Source: Haplomitrium mnioides
Taxonomy: Eukaryota; Marchantiophyta; Haplomitriopsida; Calobryales
Assembly: GCA_049999725.1 (NCBI GenBank)
Contig: JBNGIS010032348.1
Span: 1 to 24,562, forward strand
Reading direction: 5' to 3'
Length of the DNA stretch: 24,562 nt
Shown: piece after piece, positions 11,011 to 20,889 of the stretch
Layout: each line of letters starts with the position of its first letter
How positions within the stretch are numbered: the first letter of the stretch is position 1
Notes under the pieces: model-generated
Databases searched by the model: none
What the model saw: only the letters and a program-made list of their open reading frames with translations
What the model was told of the DNA's origin: nothing
Program-made: the position numbers and the translations under genes

Positions 11011-11540
11011 TTGCTTCTCCTCTATTTTCCTTAACCAGACATGAAGTTTCTTTCATTTGGACAGAAGAATATCAAGAGGTCTTTCAAGCTCTAAAGGACA
11101 TTCTTGCTTCTCTTCTATTTTTGTCCCCTATTGAGTAGACAATTCCTTCTCTTGTCATGGTTGATACCTCCTTGATAACAAGTAGATCCGTTCTTGCTCA
11201 AATATAAGATGAAAAAGAGTGCTTGATCTATTACATGAATAAACAACTCAGCCTTGTAGAACAAAATTACTTTGTAACAAAGCGAGAAGTAGTAGGCATG
11301 ATTCATGCTGCTCAAAAATTACAACACTACCTCCTTGGTTATCAACTCATATTCATTGTTGATCATGACTCCTTAAAATATATTATCAACAAACCTGATC
11401 TCACTGGTCACCTAGCCTGATTGGTTTTACTCCTCTAAGAATTTTTGTTCATTGTGCAAGTTCAACAAGGTCCCAAACATAGCAGCTGTGACCTCTTATC
11501 TAGAGTGCATAGTGACCATAATCATGTGCCCCTCGATGAC
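11011..11540 (+). pseudogene. Long-LTR element RNase H remnant
   Basis: TEEYQEVFQALKDI precedes the RNase H fold. LVMVDTSLITSRSVLAQI carries the first acidic position. The clean piece at 11223-11420 holds QNYFVTKREVVGMIHAAQKL and FIVDHDSLKYIINKPDLTGH, matching the T-x-x-E and D-H-x-x-L elements. CDLLSRVH marks the end near 11500. Stops near 11136, 11206 and 11418 break it. Confidence 0.82.
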
Positions 11541-11879
11541 AATTTTCTAGATTTATGAATATCGGCAATAGTTTCCCTATTCTCCATTGATCCTGTCTCT
11601 GAGCACTCATTAATGCAATTGGCTTGCCATCTTTGGTACACTTGGCTTATTTTAATCCTAACGTCTGAAATTATGCCATCGGATCTAACTTCATATCAAA
11701 TTTGCTCTTTTATAAGATCCACTTCCCCATATACTATCACTTCGAGTCTATTATATTGAATAAGTGACAATGGAATATTGAGTAGATGTTTAATTTCCCC
11801 CTCTCAAACCTCTCAAGTTTTGCAAGGTTGCTACACATCTGTTTGTGGTTGACATTTTGCAAGGAAAACTATTGCTTTG
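11541..11879 (+). other. Decayed RNase H-integrase connection
   Basis: No continuous frame. By position this is the spacer and the start of the integrase zinc-binding domain of the long-LTR element. Nothing else was recognised. Confidence 0.45.
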
Positions 11880-12490
11880 AAAGTTTTATATTCTAGCTAT
11901 TGGTAGCCAACTCTCTTTGCCAATGCACATAAGTTCACATAGACATGCAATGCATGTCAAAGAACTAGTCACCCTACAAAGACATCTGAAATGCCTCTTG
12001 TCCCAATTCTTCCCATATTGGCTTTTGAAAAATGGGGCCCTGACCTTATCGGTCTGGTAGCTCCTCCTTCTCGTAGTTGCCAAAATTAGTATATTCTTAT
12101 TGCTATGGATTACATAACTAAGTGGGCCGAAGCAATAGCACTTCATGTAGACAATGCTATTTCAGTTGCTTCTTTCCTCTACTCCCAAATTCTCACCCGT
12201 TTCAAATGTTCATTGGAGATTGTTAGTGATCAAGGTACTCACTTTCCCAATGAAGTGATATTGGCTTTTTCAAAACAAGAATCTATTCAACATCGCACAT
12301 TGGCTCGTTACCATCCTCAATCAAATGGCCAAGCAAAATCTACTAACAAGATCTCCCAAGTTCACCACTCACTAGTTTGGTCCTTATAGAGTCACTACGG
12401 TCCATCCTCATGATTATATGAGCCTTGAAACCCTTGACGAAACTGCCTTTGCAATGCTAGTGAATGCCAATTAGGCTAAATTGTATGATA
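11880..12490 (+). pseudogene. Long-LTR element integrase remnant with GPY module
   Basis: CQRTSHPTKTSEMPL ends the zinc-binding region, then FEKWGPDLIG and AMDYITKWAEAIAL start the core with the first Asp. IVSDQGTHFPNE holds the second Asp. YHPQSNGQAKSTNK has Lys where the catalytic Glu belongs, so activity is lost. The core then jumps to FGPYRVTTVHPHDYMSLETL at about 12377-12436, a GPY/F module. The linker normally between them (several hundred bases) is deleted. The small LTR element sits directly after, at 12492. Confidence 0.85.
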
Positions 12491-12491
12491 T

Positions 12492-12737
12492 TGTTGTAAA
12501 ACAAAGGCCATTAGCTCATGTATACAAGGTGAGGAATGTAGCAACAATCAATCATATGAATAAACTTCAATCTTCTTCTCCTTGTCTTCTCTCTCTTCTC
12601 TCATGCAATAATAATCTTACAAAGTACAAAGGATTTAGTATGTGCTAATCTTATAGGATTAGCACTAACCCTAATCCTAATCCTAATACTCTAATCATAG
12701 GTTAAAGACTAATCATCTATTAGTCTAACCATCTTAC
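12492..12737 (-). repeat. LTR of the small element, left copy
   Basis: Starts TGTTGTAAAAC and ends CCATCTTAC on the plus strand. It carries a perfect 9-bp inverted repeat, GTGCTAATC / GATTAGCAC with a 6-base loop, at 12642-12665, and then CCCTAATCCTAATCCTAAT. It differs from the right copy only at one G/C and one C/T site. Confidence 0.9.
12642..12665. other. Hairpin in the small-element LTR (left copy)
   Basis: GTGCTAATC, loop TTATAG, GATTAGCAC: nine perfect pairs. The same hairpin is at 14271-14294 in the other LTR. It could shape an RNA end or a termination signal, but that is only inference. Confidence 0.7.
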
Positions 12738-12802
12738 CCTCCGAGCTAGAATAGTTTTATTATTTTATTTTTTTCTCAAATTTCCAAAACTGTGATATAG
12801 TG

Positions 12803-12902
12803 NNNNNNNNNNNNNNNNNNNNNNNNNNNNNNNNNNNNNNNNNNNNNNNNNNNNNNNNNNNNNNNNNNNNNNNNNNNNNNNNNNNNNNNNNNNNNNNNNN
12901 NN
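12803..12902. other. Assembly gap 1 (100 N)
   Basis: Exactly 100 N. The 14 bases ACTGTGATATAGTG occur directly on both sides, which suggests overlapping contig ends joined by a placeholder gap. Confidence 0.95.
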
Positions 12903-13701
12903 ACTGTGATATAGTGCCGCTTCGTCTTCCAGTTTGCCTTTCAAAATTTCTGACTTTACCGAATGCCTTTCGAACTTTCAATAAAATAATCAAATTCTGG
13001 CCAAAATAACGATAAATTGACTTTCTGCCTTTCAAGAAACTCTCAGAATAAAATAGAATAAACTCCAAAACAGTGATATAGTGCTGATAAGATGAATAGA
13101 AAGAGCTTCGAACTTTCAAATGTTACCAAAATCACATTTTTGAACTTTCACCGAAACACCGATATGTCACCGCTTTGAGAAGGTATTTTGAACTTTCAGA
13201 AAACACTCCGTCGCACCCCTTCAAACTTTCAAATTGCACTATTGAAACAGCAAATGATCACCATTTCACCACCAATAGTCACTTCTTCTGAGTCGAACTT
13301 TAAAATTTCTTCAAATCCGAAACAGTGATAGATCACCGCTTCCACTCCTTGGTGGCCTTTTGAAAAGCCTTGATCTGCGATGAAACATTGATATATCTCT
13401 GATTCGGTGCTTCTTCCTCTTTGATTCTGAATTCTTCCTCAAAATTTCAGCGTTTGAAATCTGGCAATTTCTCACTCGATTCTCCACCAAATCCTTCGAT
13501 TCGAATTGCTACGTGATCATAATTGAATTGCGCTTCTCTTCCTGATGAGTTTGATCCAAAATTTGTCACATTTGATGAAGAATGTTTGAAAACTTGAAAT
13601 CTGCAATCTGGATGAGAACTGAGCCAAATCTTGATGAAAACTTCTAATTCTTCTTGGGAAAGGATCGCCTCCCCTGGGCGACCTCAATTCTTCCTTCAGA
13701 C

Positions 13702-13801
13702 NNNNNNNNNNNNNNNNNNNNNNNNNNNNNNNNNNNNNNNNNNNNNNNNNNNNNNNNNNNNNNNNNNNNNNNNNNNNNNNNNNNNNNNNNNNNNNNNNNN
13801 N
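13702..13801. other. Assembly gap 2 (100 N)
   Basis: Exactly 100 N. A 31-base stretch beginning CCCCTGGGCGACC and ending CCTTCAGAC is present immediately before and immediately after the gap. The gap is probably artificial. Confidence 0.95.
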
Positions 13802-14120
13802 CCCCTGGGCGACCTCAATTCTTCCTTCAGACAACTCAAATTTTCCTTGAATGCATTAAAATTTCTGAATTTCTCCCTGATGTTCAAGGGATCCTCTTCC
13901 CTCAATATAATATAATTTAAAATTATAAAATATTTTAATTTACTGATTTGGGAGGTATGAGAAGTGGAAAAACAGAAAAATAAAATATATATAAGTACTA
14001 TATCAGGAATCAAAAGAAAAACTTTGTTTTTTTTTATATTTGAAAAATGATTGAAAAAATTTTATATAAAAAAAATATTTGAAAAATTCAGAGATCAGCT
14101 AGAGAACAGTGCTGATAACG

Positions 14121-14366
14121 TGTTGTAAAACAAAGGCCATTAGCTCATGTATACAAGGTGAGGAATGTAGCAACAATCAATCATATGAATAAACTTCAAT
14201 CTTCTTCTCCTTCTCTTCTCTCTCTTCTCTCATGTAATAATAATCTTACAAAGTACAAAGGATTTAGTATGTGCTAATCTTATAGGATTAGCACTAACCC
14301 TAATCCTAATCCTAATACTCTAATCATAGGTTAAAGACTAATCATCTATTAGTCTAACCATCTTAC
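14121..14366 (-). repeat. LTR of the small element, right copy
   Basis: The partner of 12492-12737, same length, two differences. As the element is read on the minus strand, this is the 5' LTR, followed by CGTTATCAGCAC (plus-strand 14109-14120). Confidence 0.9.
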
Positions 14367-14564
14367 TACATGCATTACAATAGATATGTGATATTCACTT
14401 TGGTTTTATCATTGTTATTGCATTTTGCAGTTTCTCTATCATTTTTGTTTCTTTTTGGTTTTTGGTTATCTATTCTACGTATTTTGACATATTGTTTTCC
14501 CCTCATCAGCCTCAACAAAAAGTTAAAAATTTGCACAAGTCGCTTGAGCTTGAATGAGATGATC
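14367..14564 (+). other. 3' internal end of the long-LTR element
   Basis: T-rich DNA with no coding motif between the small insertion and the 3' LTR. A weak purine run, TGAATGAGATGA, at 14551-14562 could be the polypurine tract. Confidence 0.5.
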
Positions 14565-17304
14565 TATTATGACAAAAGGTTGGGAAGAAATGAGCACCAA
14601 AGGAAGTATAGAAGACATGAAAAGGAAGCTAATTAGATCTATATTCACTATCTTCAATAGAATTGGCTCTAGATTAAAGCATCTACAAAGGATTGAGATC
14701 TTCATCAAAGTATCTCCAAAGGAAAAAGATCTACATCCATGTGTCATCAACTCTGCAACATCTTTGAAAAACAAGCAAATAGGATTGATTTTGTAATGAT
14801 TATATTTTGCTATATTATGATTTATGTTTTAGGATAAATTCAAATTAACATTTAGCTAGCAAGTATGGGCAAGTGCAAACCAACTATGATCAAGAAACTA
14901 GCTGGTTGTCAAGAATTCCCAAAGAAGTAGTTGATCAAGACATGGTGACCAAATTCTAAAAGTGTTGTTGGATGGTTTTATGTCCTTTCTTTCTTGTGGG
15001 TTTGTTTAGTAGTCTATTTATATGTTTGTAACTAAGAAGTAAAGTAAACGCATGTGAAACACAAGAGAAGATCCAAAAATTAGATTCATCAATGATTAAG
15101 AATCAATCAAAGAAAGGTACCTATCACAAGAAATGAGATGAAAATAGAGATATCAAACAAGGAAGATGGTGAGAAATTGATGAAAAAAATCCAAGAGCAT
15201 TTGAATAGACGGTGTAGCAGGAAAATTTTATTTTTTGGGAATTGAATATAGTTAGAGAATGTTAGCCAGATCTTGCCAAATCCTTAAAGATTCATGGTTC
15301 ATCTTAGAGACCAAGAGAAGGTGTGAAATTGTAGTATGGACACTCAGCTTGAATAACATTATCATGGCATGTGCTCAAAGGATTTTAAAGGGAAATATGC
15401 TTTTGTGCAGATTGTAAGGAGATTCTGAATATGTCTCAGAGTACTACGAGACTAGTAGACATGAAGAAGAAGTGATAGTAGAAAATAAAAGAAAGAAAAT
15501 TCCTAACGTGTGTGGTAGAGAAGATGTGGTGCCGAGACTATTTCGAAGAACATGTGAATCAACCTCTTGTATAGTTCCTTTGGAAGGTCAAGGCTATTGA
15601 CATTCTTCTTTGAGGTTCGTAGAGTTGCTTTGATGGTGATGCTTCTATTTTGTGGTTTGGTTAGTAAGTTTATATGTGTGTGTACTCCTATCTTCATTTG
15701 TGTGATAGTTTCTATAGTCTATGTCACCTTACTTGATGAAATATTTGGATGTTGAGGTAAGAAACAGAGGGCCAACCTCAAAAGAATAAGCATGCCTTGT
15801 TATTTATGTGTGTTCCTCTAGATGTTTATTCCATATTAATGTTAAGAGCATAAGAAAAAGGACTCAATCCAATAAAAAAACTCTTGCTTTGTGTTGTGGA
15901 TTACTTCTTATTTGTATTAGTATGGGCTCATTTGGTTTTTGTGGATATCAGCCTAAGCTGCACAAACTAAGTTAATTGACCATTGGTTCTACGTTGTTGG
16001 TTGGTTAGTTGAGCATTAATAGCTTCTAGAGTTCTTGAGAATATGGACCATTGAGTCCTCAACATATGTATTACCGGATATGAGTAAAGAGTTCTTACTT
16101 GCCTCACATGTGGTTGTCAACTAGATATTCTTGTTCCTCACATCCCCATCTTACAATTGGAAGATATTGATCCTAGTCACACTTGTATAAGGTTACTCCT
16201 CATGTTCGCTTCCCTTCAAAACACTTACAAGGAAACATCATTGATCTCTGTTCTTTACATCATGATGAGAATTTGACTTGTTGTTCTTGTCTTTTATCCT
16301 TTGGTCCTGCGCCTTTCCTTCTACTATCCATAGGCCCTTCATGTTTCTCTTTTTTTTAATCATAGATCCTACGTTGTTCGTCTTTTATTCGTAGGGTTAG
16401 AAAACCTTGTTGGCATGGTCTTAGATCGCTGGTCCAAACGAGTAACCCTAGATCCCTTATTTTAATTGGTCTATCGTCGCCAATCGACACCATTTTCAAC
16501 TGGGAAGTTGGAATGATTCCTCTAACAACCCATACCTATGACATCATTCTCTAACCTAAAAATTGACCTGATGTTTTGTCTAAGTGTCCGATAATGTCTA
16601 CGCAAATTAAACCTTTCGAATTGTCCTCCTCTTCAACCACTGCTCTATAGCTCTACTCAATGGTATCTCTGTTCTATCACAATCACCGCTTTGTTCCTTA
16701 TCTCCATTCTATCAAAGTCACCGCTTCATCCATACTTGTCATATCGGAATCCCATTTGGCTCTTGATCCATTTATTGGTGTCACCATTTCTAATCTTAGC
16801 TGATTTCTCAAAATACCCATTGTGCCTCTCCTAAGATCCATTTGAGTGATAGTTTTGTCCACTATTCTATCGGAGTCATCATTTCGCCCTAGGTTTGATC
16901 TATAGGACTCGCATTCAAATTTGCTCAAATCTATCGGAATACCATTTAAAAATAGATCATGACTCCTCAAATTGGCGTACAATCCTTGCAACCTTTGTTT
17001 TCTCCTAGAACCCATTGAATCACACCCCTTTCAAGACAAATTTCTCTCTTAGTCGTCTTCTTCTCAATGTCTTGCTCATTAGCTTTGATTTAGTTAGCCA
17101 AGATGTTCTTGTTAACAATCCCTCAATCTGACTTATTGCCCGTAGGAATACTCCCTAAGTTGCTAGAGAAAAGAGATATTTGAAGAATACTACTATATTA
17201 CAACTATTGAGACTACACCCAACCCATTACATCCCTTCCCTTCCTCTCCTTTGTCACACTAGAAAAGGCTCCTCCCCATATACCCCCATACCTTCTTAGT
17301 AACA
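14565..17304 (+). repeat. 3' LTR of the long-LTR element
   Basis: About 2.74 kb. It matches 1169-1901 (as 14565-15365), 6803-7240 (as 15358-15770) and 7255-7810 (as about 16790-17304). It is the uninterrupted partner that shows where the chromovirus entered the 5' copy. About 1 kb (15775-16790) has no partner in the 5' LTR, either an insertion here or a deletion there. Within 16670-16940 the motif TTCTATC(A/G)xAGTCACC recurs about five times. It ends TTAGTAACA, then ACATC. Confidence 0.83.
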
Positions 17305-17309
17305 ACATC
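17305..17309. repeat. Target-site duplication, right copy (ACATC)
   Basis: Directly after the 3' LTR and continuing into TGGCTGTATATG, the normal continuation of the minisatellite unit. Pairs with 1164-1168. Confidence 0.7.
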
Positions 17310-18834
17310 TGGCTGTATATGTTGTGTTGCTAATATTAACATCTAGACATCCAATGTTAACATCCGGCTATATAGGTAGTGTTGCTAGTGTTAACATCCA
17401 ACTCAACTCATGTTTCTTCGCTAATATTAATATTTGTTATGAAGTATACATCTTGTTACTAATATCAACATCTACTGTCATGGTTGCATGTGTCATGCTA
17501 CTAATAAGTTGCATCTACCATCCAATGTTAACATCTCACTATATATGCAATGTTAATGTCAACTCTACACATCCAATGTTAATACTTGACTACATATATA
17601 GTGTTGCTAGTGTTAACACTTGGCTCAACACATGTTTCTTTGCTAAAATTAACATTTGTTATAAAGTATGTATTGTGATGCTAATGTCAACATCCACTAT
17701 CATGGCTACATGTATCATGTTGCTAATGTTAACATTTATTGTGGCACAAAAGCAATATTGCTAATGTTAACATTTGTTGTGATTATATGAACGATGTTGC
17801 TAATATTAGTTAACATCCAATATGGTTACATGTGTAATGTTAATGTTGACATCTACCATAGTTACATGTGTTGCTAATGTTAATATCCATCATGGTTTTA
17901 TGCATTGTATTGATGATATTAGCATTTCTCGAAGTTATATGCATCAAGTTGGTTACATGTGATGTGTGACTATTGTTAACATTCACTACAGTTACATTGT
18001 TAGCATCTATTGCAATTATATACATCATGCTACTAATGTTAACAATCGTCTTGTTGTTAACATTACCATCAAGTGCTTATATTTTTTGTGGTTTTGCTAC
18101 ACACACCATGTTGTTAATATTAACGTATTCTGTGGTTATGTACTTTGTGTTGTTAATGTTAACATCTATTGTGACTACATACAATGTGCTGGCTATGGAT
18201 TATATTGCTAATGTTAATTTCCATTGCAATTATATAAGTTGTATTGCTAATGCTACATATGTCGTGGTTACATCCATCGTGTCATTTATGTTAATGTTTG
18301 TTGTGTCGTTAATATAAAAGTAAACCAAACTATTAATGTTAATATTTGTCGTCACTAGTATTGTGTGTTGTGTCGTAATGTTAATGTTTGCCATTAGAAT
18401 GTAAATATCTATTATAACATTAATATTAATGTACAACATTCTCTTGATCATAAGGTTTGCCATGTTGTTAATATTAATGTGAATTGTACCATTAATGTTT
18501 GTGCATGCCATGTTGTTGATGTTTAAATATGCATATTAACAACTGTTATGTTGTACAATTAATGTTAATGTTTGCCATAATAACAATGTTAACATCTACC
18601 ATATATGGTTAATATTAAAATATATTATATTGTAATATCATTACTATTTTTATCAAATCATTGGTGTTATTGTTTGTTTACGTATGTCATGTTGGTATGT
18701 TAACATAGTATGTTGCTAATGTTTTACATCTATAATATTGGTAATGTTAATGTCAACTATGTTGTCAATATATACCAATAATGTTGGCATATCTCATTAT
18801 ATTAATGTTAATATTTGTAATGATACATTATTGC
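17305..18834. repeat. GTTAACATC minisatellite array
   Basis: About 1.5 kb of degenerate tandem units, mostly near 40 bp, with a core close to TTGCTAATGTTAACATC followed by a variable TATTGTGGTTACATGTG-like part. A larger period is visible: 17348-17505 resembles 17569-17725, an offset of about 221 bp. Open frames inside it (for example 17324-17764 and 17973-18317) are products of the repeat, not genes. The array continues the piece at 965-1168. Confidence 0.88.
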
Positions 18835-18853
18835 ATATATATATACACACACA
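18835..18853. repeat. (AT)n(AC)n microsatellite
   Basis: ATATATATATA followed by CACACACA at the right edge of the minisatellite array. Confidence 0.85.
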
Positions 18854-20291
18854 AATACAAGTTAGCATAAGTACAAGAAATAGCACAAAAAAAGACGTTA
18901 ACCCCATAAATTAAGAGATGCATAACAAGGTTTTTTTAAATATATACTTAACTGAAAGGAACTCTTTTACATAGTTGGAGTAAACTCATTTTCTCTTTTT
19001 CTAATATTTTTAATTAGACTACTTTTTTTTATCTTTTATTGGTTAGACCACCATTTTTAGTTCTACTTCTCTTACTTATGCTTATCTTAGAACCTTCTAT
19101 GTCTCTTTAAATCTCTAATTGCAACATATCTTTATCCTCTTCTAAAGTGGAAATCCTAGACTCTCTATTCTACTTTAACTCGTTTACTTTCTTTACTTAT
19201 GCCATGTGTCATTCTCTCTATAGTAGCAACTACTTTTTTTCTCTAACTTGGTATAGTTTTTCTACACAAAGTATGCTCTACATCTTACTCAAATATTAGT
19301 CATCTCTAACTAAAGTTGGTACATGTTATCATCCTTGTTCATTTTGAGAGGAAATGTACTCGTTGTAAGCAAGAAAATTTTCCAAAGAGTGAACTAGTGC
19401 ACATTTATTTGTTAAATTCTCCAATGGCTTCTAAGTGGATTTGTAAAAGAGATAGCCATTCCAACAAATTAAATATTCAATAATCTTACAATGACTACAA
19501 CAACAACTATGTTTCTTCAAGATTCGTTCAACTTCAAGCACTTTGTAACTATTGTTGATATCAAAGGAGTGGAGGTGATGATAGTTATGACAAACATACA
19601 ACAATAATATTTAAAGCTGAAAAAATTCCATATCAACTTCGACAACAAGCAAAAAGACAAGTTGTTGTTGCCAACTATTGATGATAGAAACTAAGAACAT
19701 GTTCTTTAGTTTTAAGTATTTTATTATGATGTACTAGAACTCAATTTAGTAGGATTAGAATTAAGAAAATTTAGTGTGAGTGTCCAAATCAAGAAGCTAA
19801 AAATCAAATTCCATGTTTGTCAATCCACTAGGTATGCATTGCCAAAAAGTAATTAGATCACTTATGAAACTGCAAAATAAGAGAAAATGAGAAGAGATTC
19901 TTCTTAGTGTGCGGGAAATCATTTCAAGAGAGCTTCCTCTCATTGGTTGTTATTTAATATGGGAGGTGTTATATATATTTTTATGAAAGTTTTTTGTGAG
20001 TCCTTGTGATGTTTGTGGTGAGTAAAAAGAGAAAATAAAAATATACTACCAAGCTATAAAGGAGTAAAAGCTTGGAGAGGAATTATCAAAGGTAGTTTAT
20101 GAGTTTAAAATATGAGAAAATATGACAAATGAGTGCACTAAATAGCCGCTACTTTGAACCAGGAACCGCTACTGAGTTCATGTTTCACTTGGCAGTCAAA
20201 ATTTTTTTTCAAAGATTTATCATTCAAAAACATCAAATTTAAGATTAAAATCTTCTTTTCGAAAAACAAATTGTTTTTTATGAACAAAAAA
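18854..20291. other. 1.4 kb with no recognisable feature
   Basis: AT-rich, no frame with family motifs on either strand, no clear LTR ends and no tandem structure. An unassigned intergenic or very old repeat region. Confidence 0.5.
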
Positions 20292-20391
20292 NNNNNNNNN
20301 NNNNNNNNNNNNNNNNNNNNNNNNNNNNNNNNNNNNNNNNNNNNNNNNNNNNNNNNNNNNNNNNNNNNNNNNNNNNNNNNNNNNNNNNNNN
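20292..20391. other. Assembly gap 3 (100 N)
   Basis: Exactly 100 N between an A-rich run and a tandem repeat. Unlike the other two gaps, the flanks share no useful overlap, so real sequence may be missing here. Confidence 0.95.
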
Positions 20392-20670
20392 AAGCCTATG
20401 CACGCATAGACTCCGAACAAGAATCCTAAATCCTCTGCGTGCTTAGACTCTAAACAAGAACAACGAAGCCATGCACGCATGGACTTTCAACTAGAATCCT
20501 ATAGCCAAAACATGCCAAGCGTCTAAAAAAGAAACCTGCAGCCTATGCAAGCATAGACATTGAACAAGAACCCTTTGACCAATGGGTGCAGTGACTTTGA
20601 ACAACAACCGTACAACTTAAGCGCAAAGGGAAACCAAACAAGAACTACAAAGCCTTAATATACAAAGACA
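20392..20670. repeat. Degenerate minisatellite of about 37 bp, related to the intron repeats
   Basis: About seven units, each with a form of CCTATGCACGCATAGACT followed by an AACAAGAA-like spacer. The palindromic part ATGCxCGCAT(G/A)GACT is shared with the 24-bp minisatellites in introns 1 and 2 of the neighbouring gene, but the spacer is longer and the units are more decayed. The left edge is lost in the gap. Confidence 0.72.
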
Positions 20671-20889
20671 CTAAACAATGTGCAAAGACTCCAAATTATT
20701 CTAAGATTAGAAATTGAGTTCAAACCATTCTTGGACTATCAAAAGGGTCAACTTATTCTTAGAGGCAATAAGCCGAATCTTGATGAAAAGACTTGTAGTA
20801 GATTGAAAGAGCAACAAGATGAAACTTTTACAAAAAAAGATTTGAAAAAAATAAATTTTATTATTGGTGCAAATTGTACAAAGAAATCC
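20671..20889. other. 3' flank of the methyltransferase gene
   Basis: A plus-strand frame at 20680-20928 exists but has no recognisable domain and overlaps the gene's 3' end, so it is not called. On the minus strand this is the likely 3' UTR, with AATAAA at 20857-20862. Confidence 0.45.
20857..20862 (-). promoter_or_regulatory. Possible polyadenylation signal
   Basis: AATAAA on the minus strand, 27 bases after the TGA at 20890-20892. The position suits the gene's ancestral 3' end, but the surrounding DNA is A/T-rich, so chance is possible. Confidence 0.4.

Larger units (their letters stand above)
12738..14120 (-). other. Internal region of the small LTR element
   Basis: Non-coding and somewhat less AT-rich than its surroundings. 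Between 12785 and about 13410 it repeats, at intervals of roughly 65-170 bp, a motif close to the palindrome GTGATATATCAC followed by a GAACTTTCAAA-like segment (for example at 12903, 13072, 13156, 13243, 13321 and 13386). Two 100-N gaps interrupt it. No gag or pol motif on either strand. Confidence 0.7.
12492..14366 (-). mobile_element. Small non-coding LTR retrotransposon (TRIM/LARD-like), recent insertion
   Basis: Direct repeats of 246 bp at 12492-12737 and 14121-14366 differ at two positions, so this is the youngest element here. The internal part, about 1.4 kb including two gaps, has no gag or pol. Orientation is taken as minus: on that strand the LTR ends TTTTACAACA and is followed by CGTTATCAGCACTG, a junction like that of many plant LTR elements, while purine-rich CGGAGGG precedes the other LTR. 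It would depend on enzymes from other elements. Flanks GATAT and TACAT are not a convincing duplication. Copia or gypsy affinity cannot be told. Confidence 0.8.
1169..17304 (+). mobile_element. Long-LTR Ty3/gypsy retrotransposon (host of two nested elements)
   Basis: Two related long terminal regions bracket a decayed gag-pol. The 5' copy is 1169-1901 plus 6803 to about 7810 and the 3' copy is 14565-17304. Protein order on the plus strand is gag with zinc knuckle, protease, reverse transcriptase, RNase H and integrase with a GPY module, which is the Ty3/gypsy order. Without the two later insertions the element is about 9.4 kb. Long LTRs and no visible chromodomain suggest the Tat/Athila (OTA) group, as an inference. 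Many stops and frameshifts rule out activity. It landed in the GTTAACATC minisatellite with ACATC on both sides. Confidence 0.85.

Noticed and set aside
12660-12700. Interstitial telomere sequence
   Set aside because: The CCCTAATCCTAAT run is short, is not the plant CCCTAAA repeat, and lies at the same place in both LTRs, so it belongs to the element.
12760-13119. Frames running through N blocks (also 13517-14013 and 20154-20480)
   Set aside because: They are open only because N codons are not counted as stops, and the gaps are partly artificial.
12487-14371. GATAT / TACAT as target duplication of the small LTR element
   Set aside because: Only three of five bases match; not good enough to call.
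17324-17764. 146-codon plus-strand frame with repeated LMLTS-like stretches
   Set aside because: It is a translation of the GTTAACATC minisatellite; the periodic protein mirrors the DNA repeat and the overlapping frames at 17973-18317 and 18230-18511 look the same.
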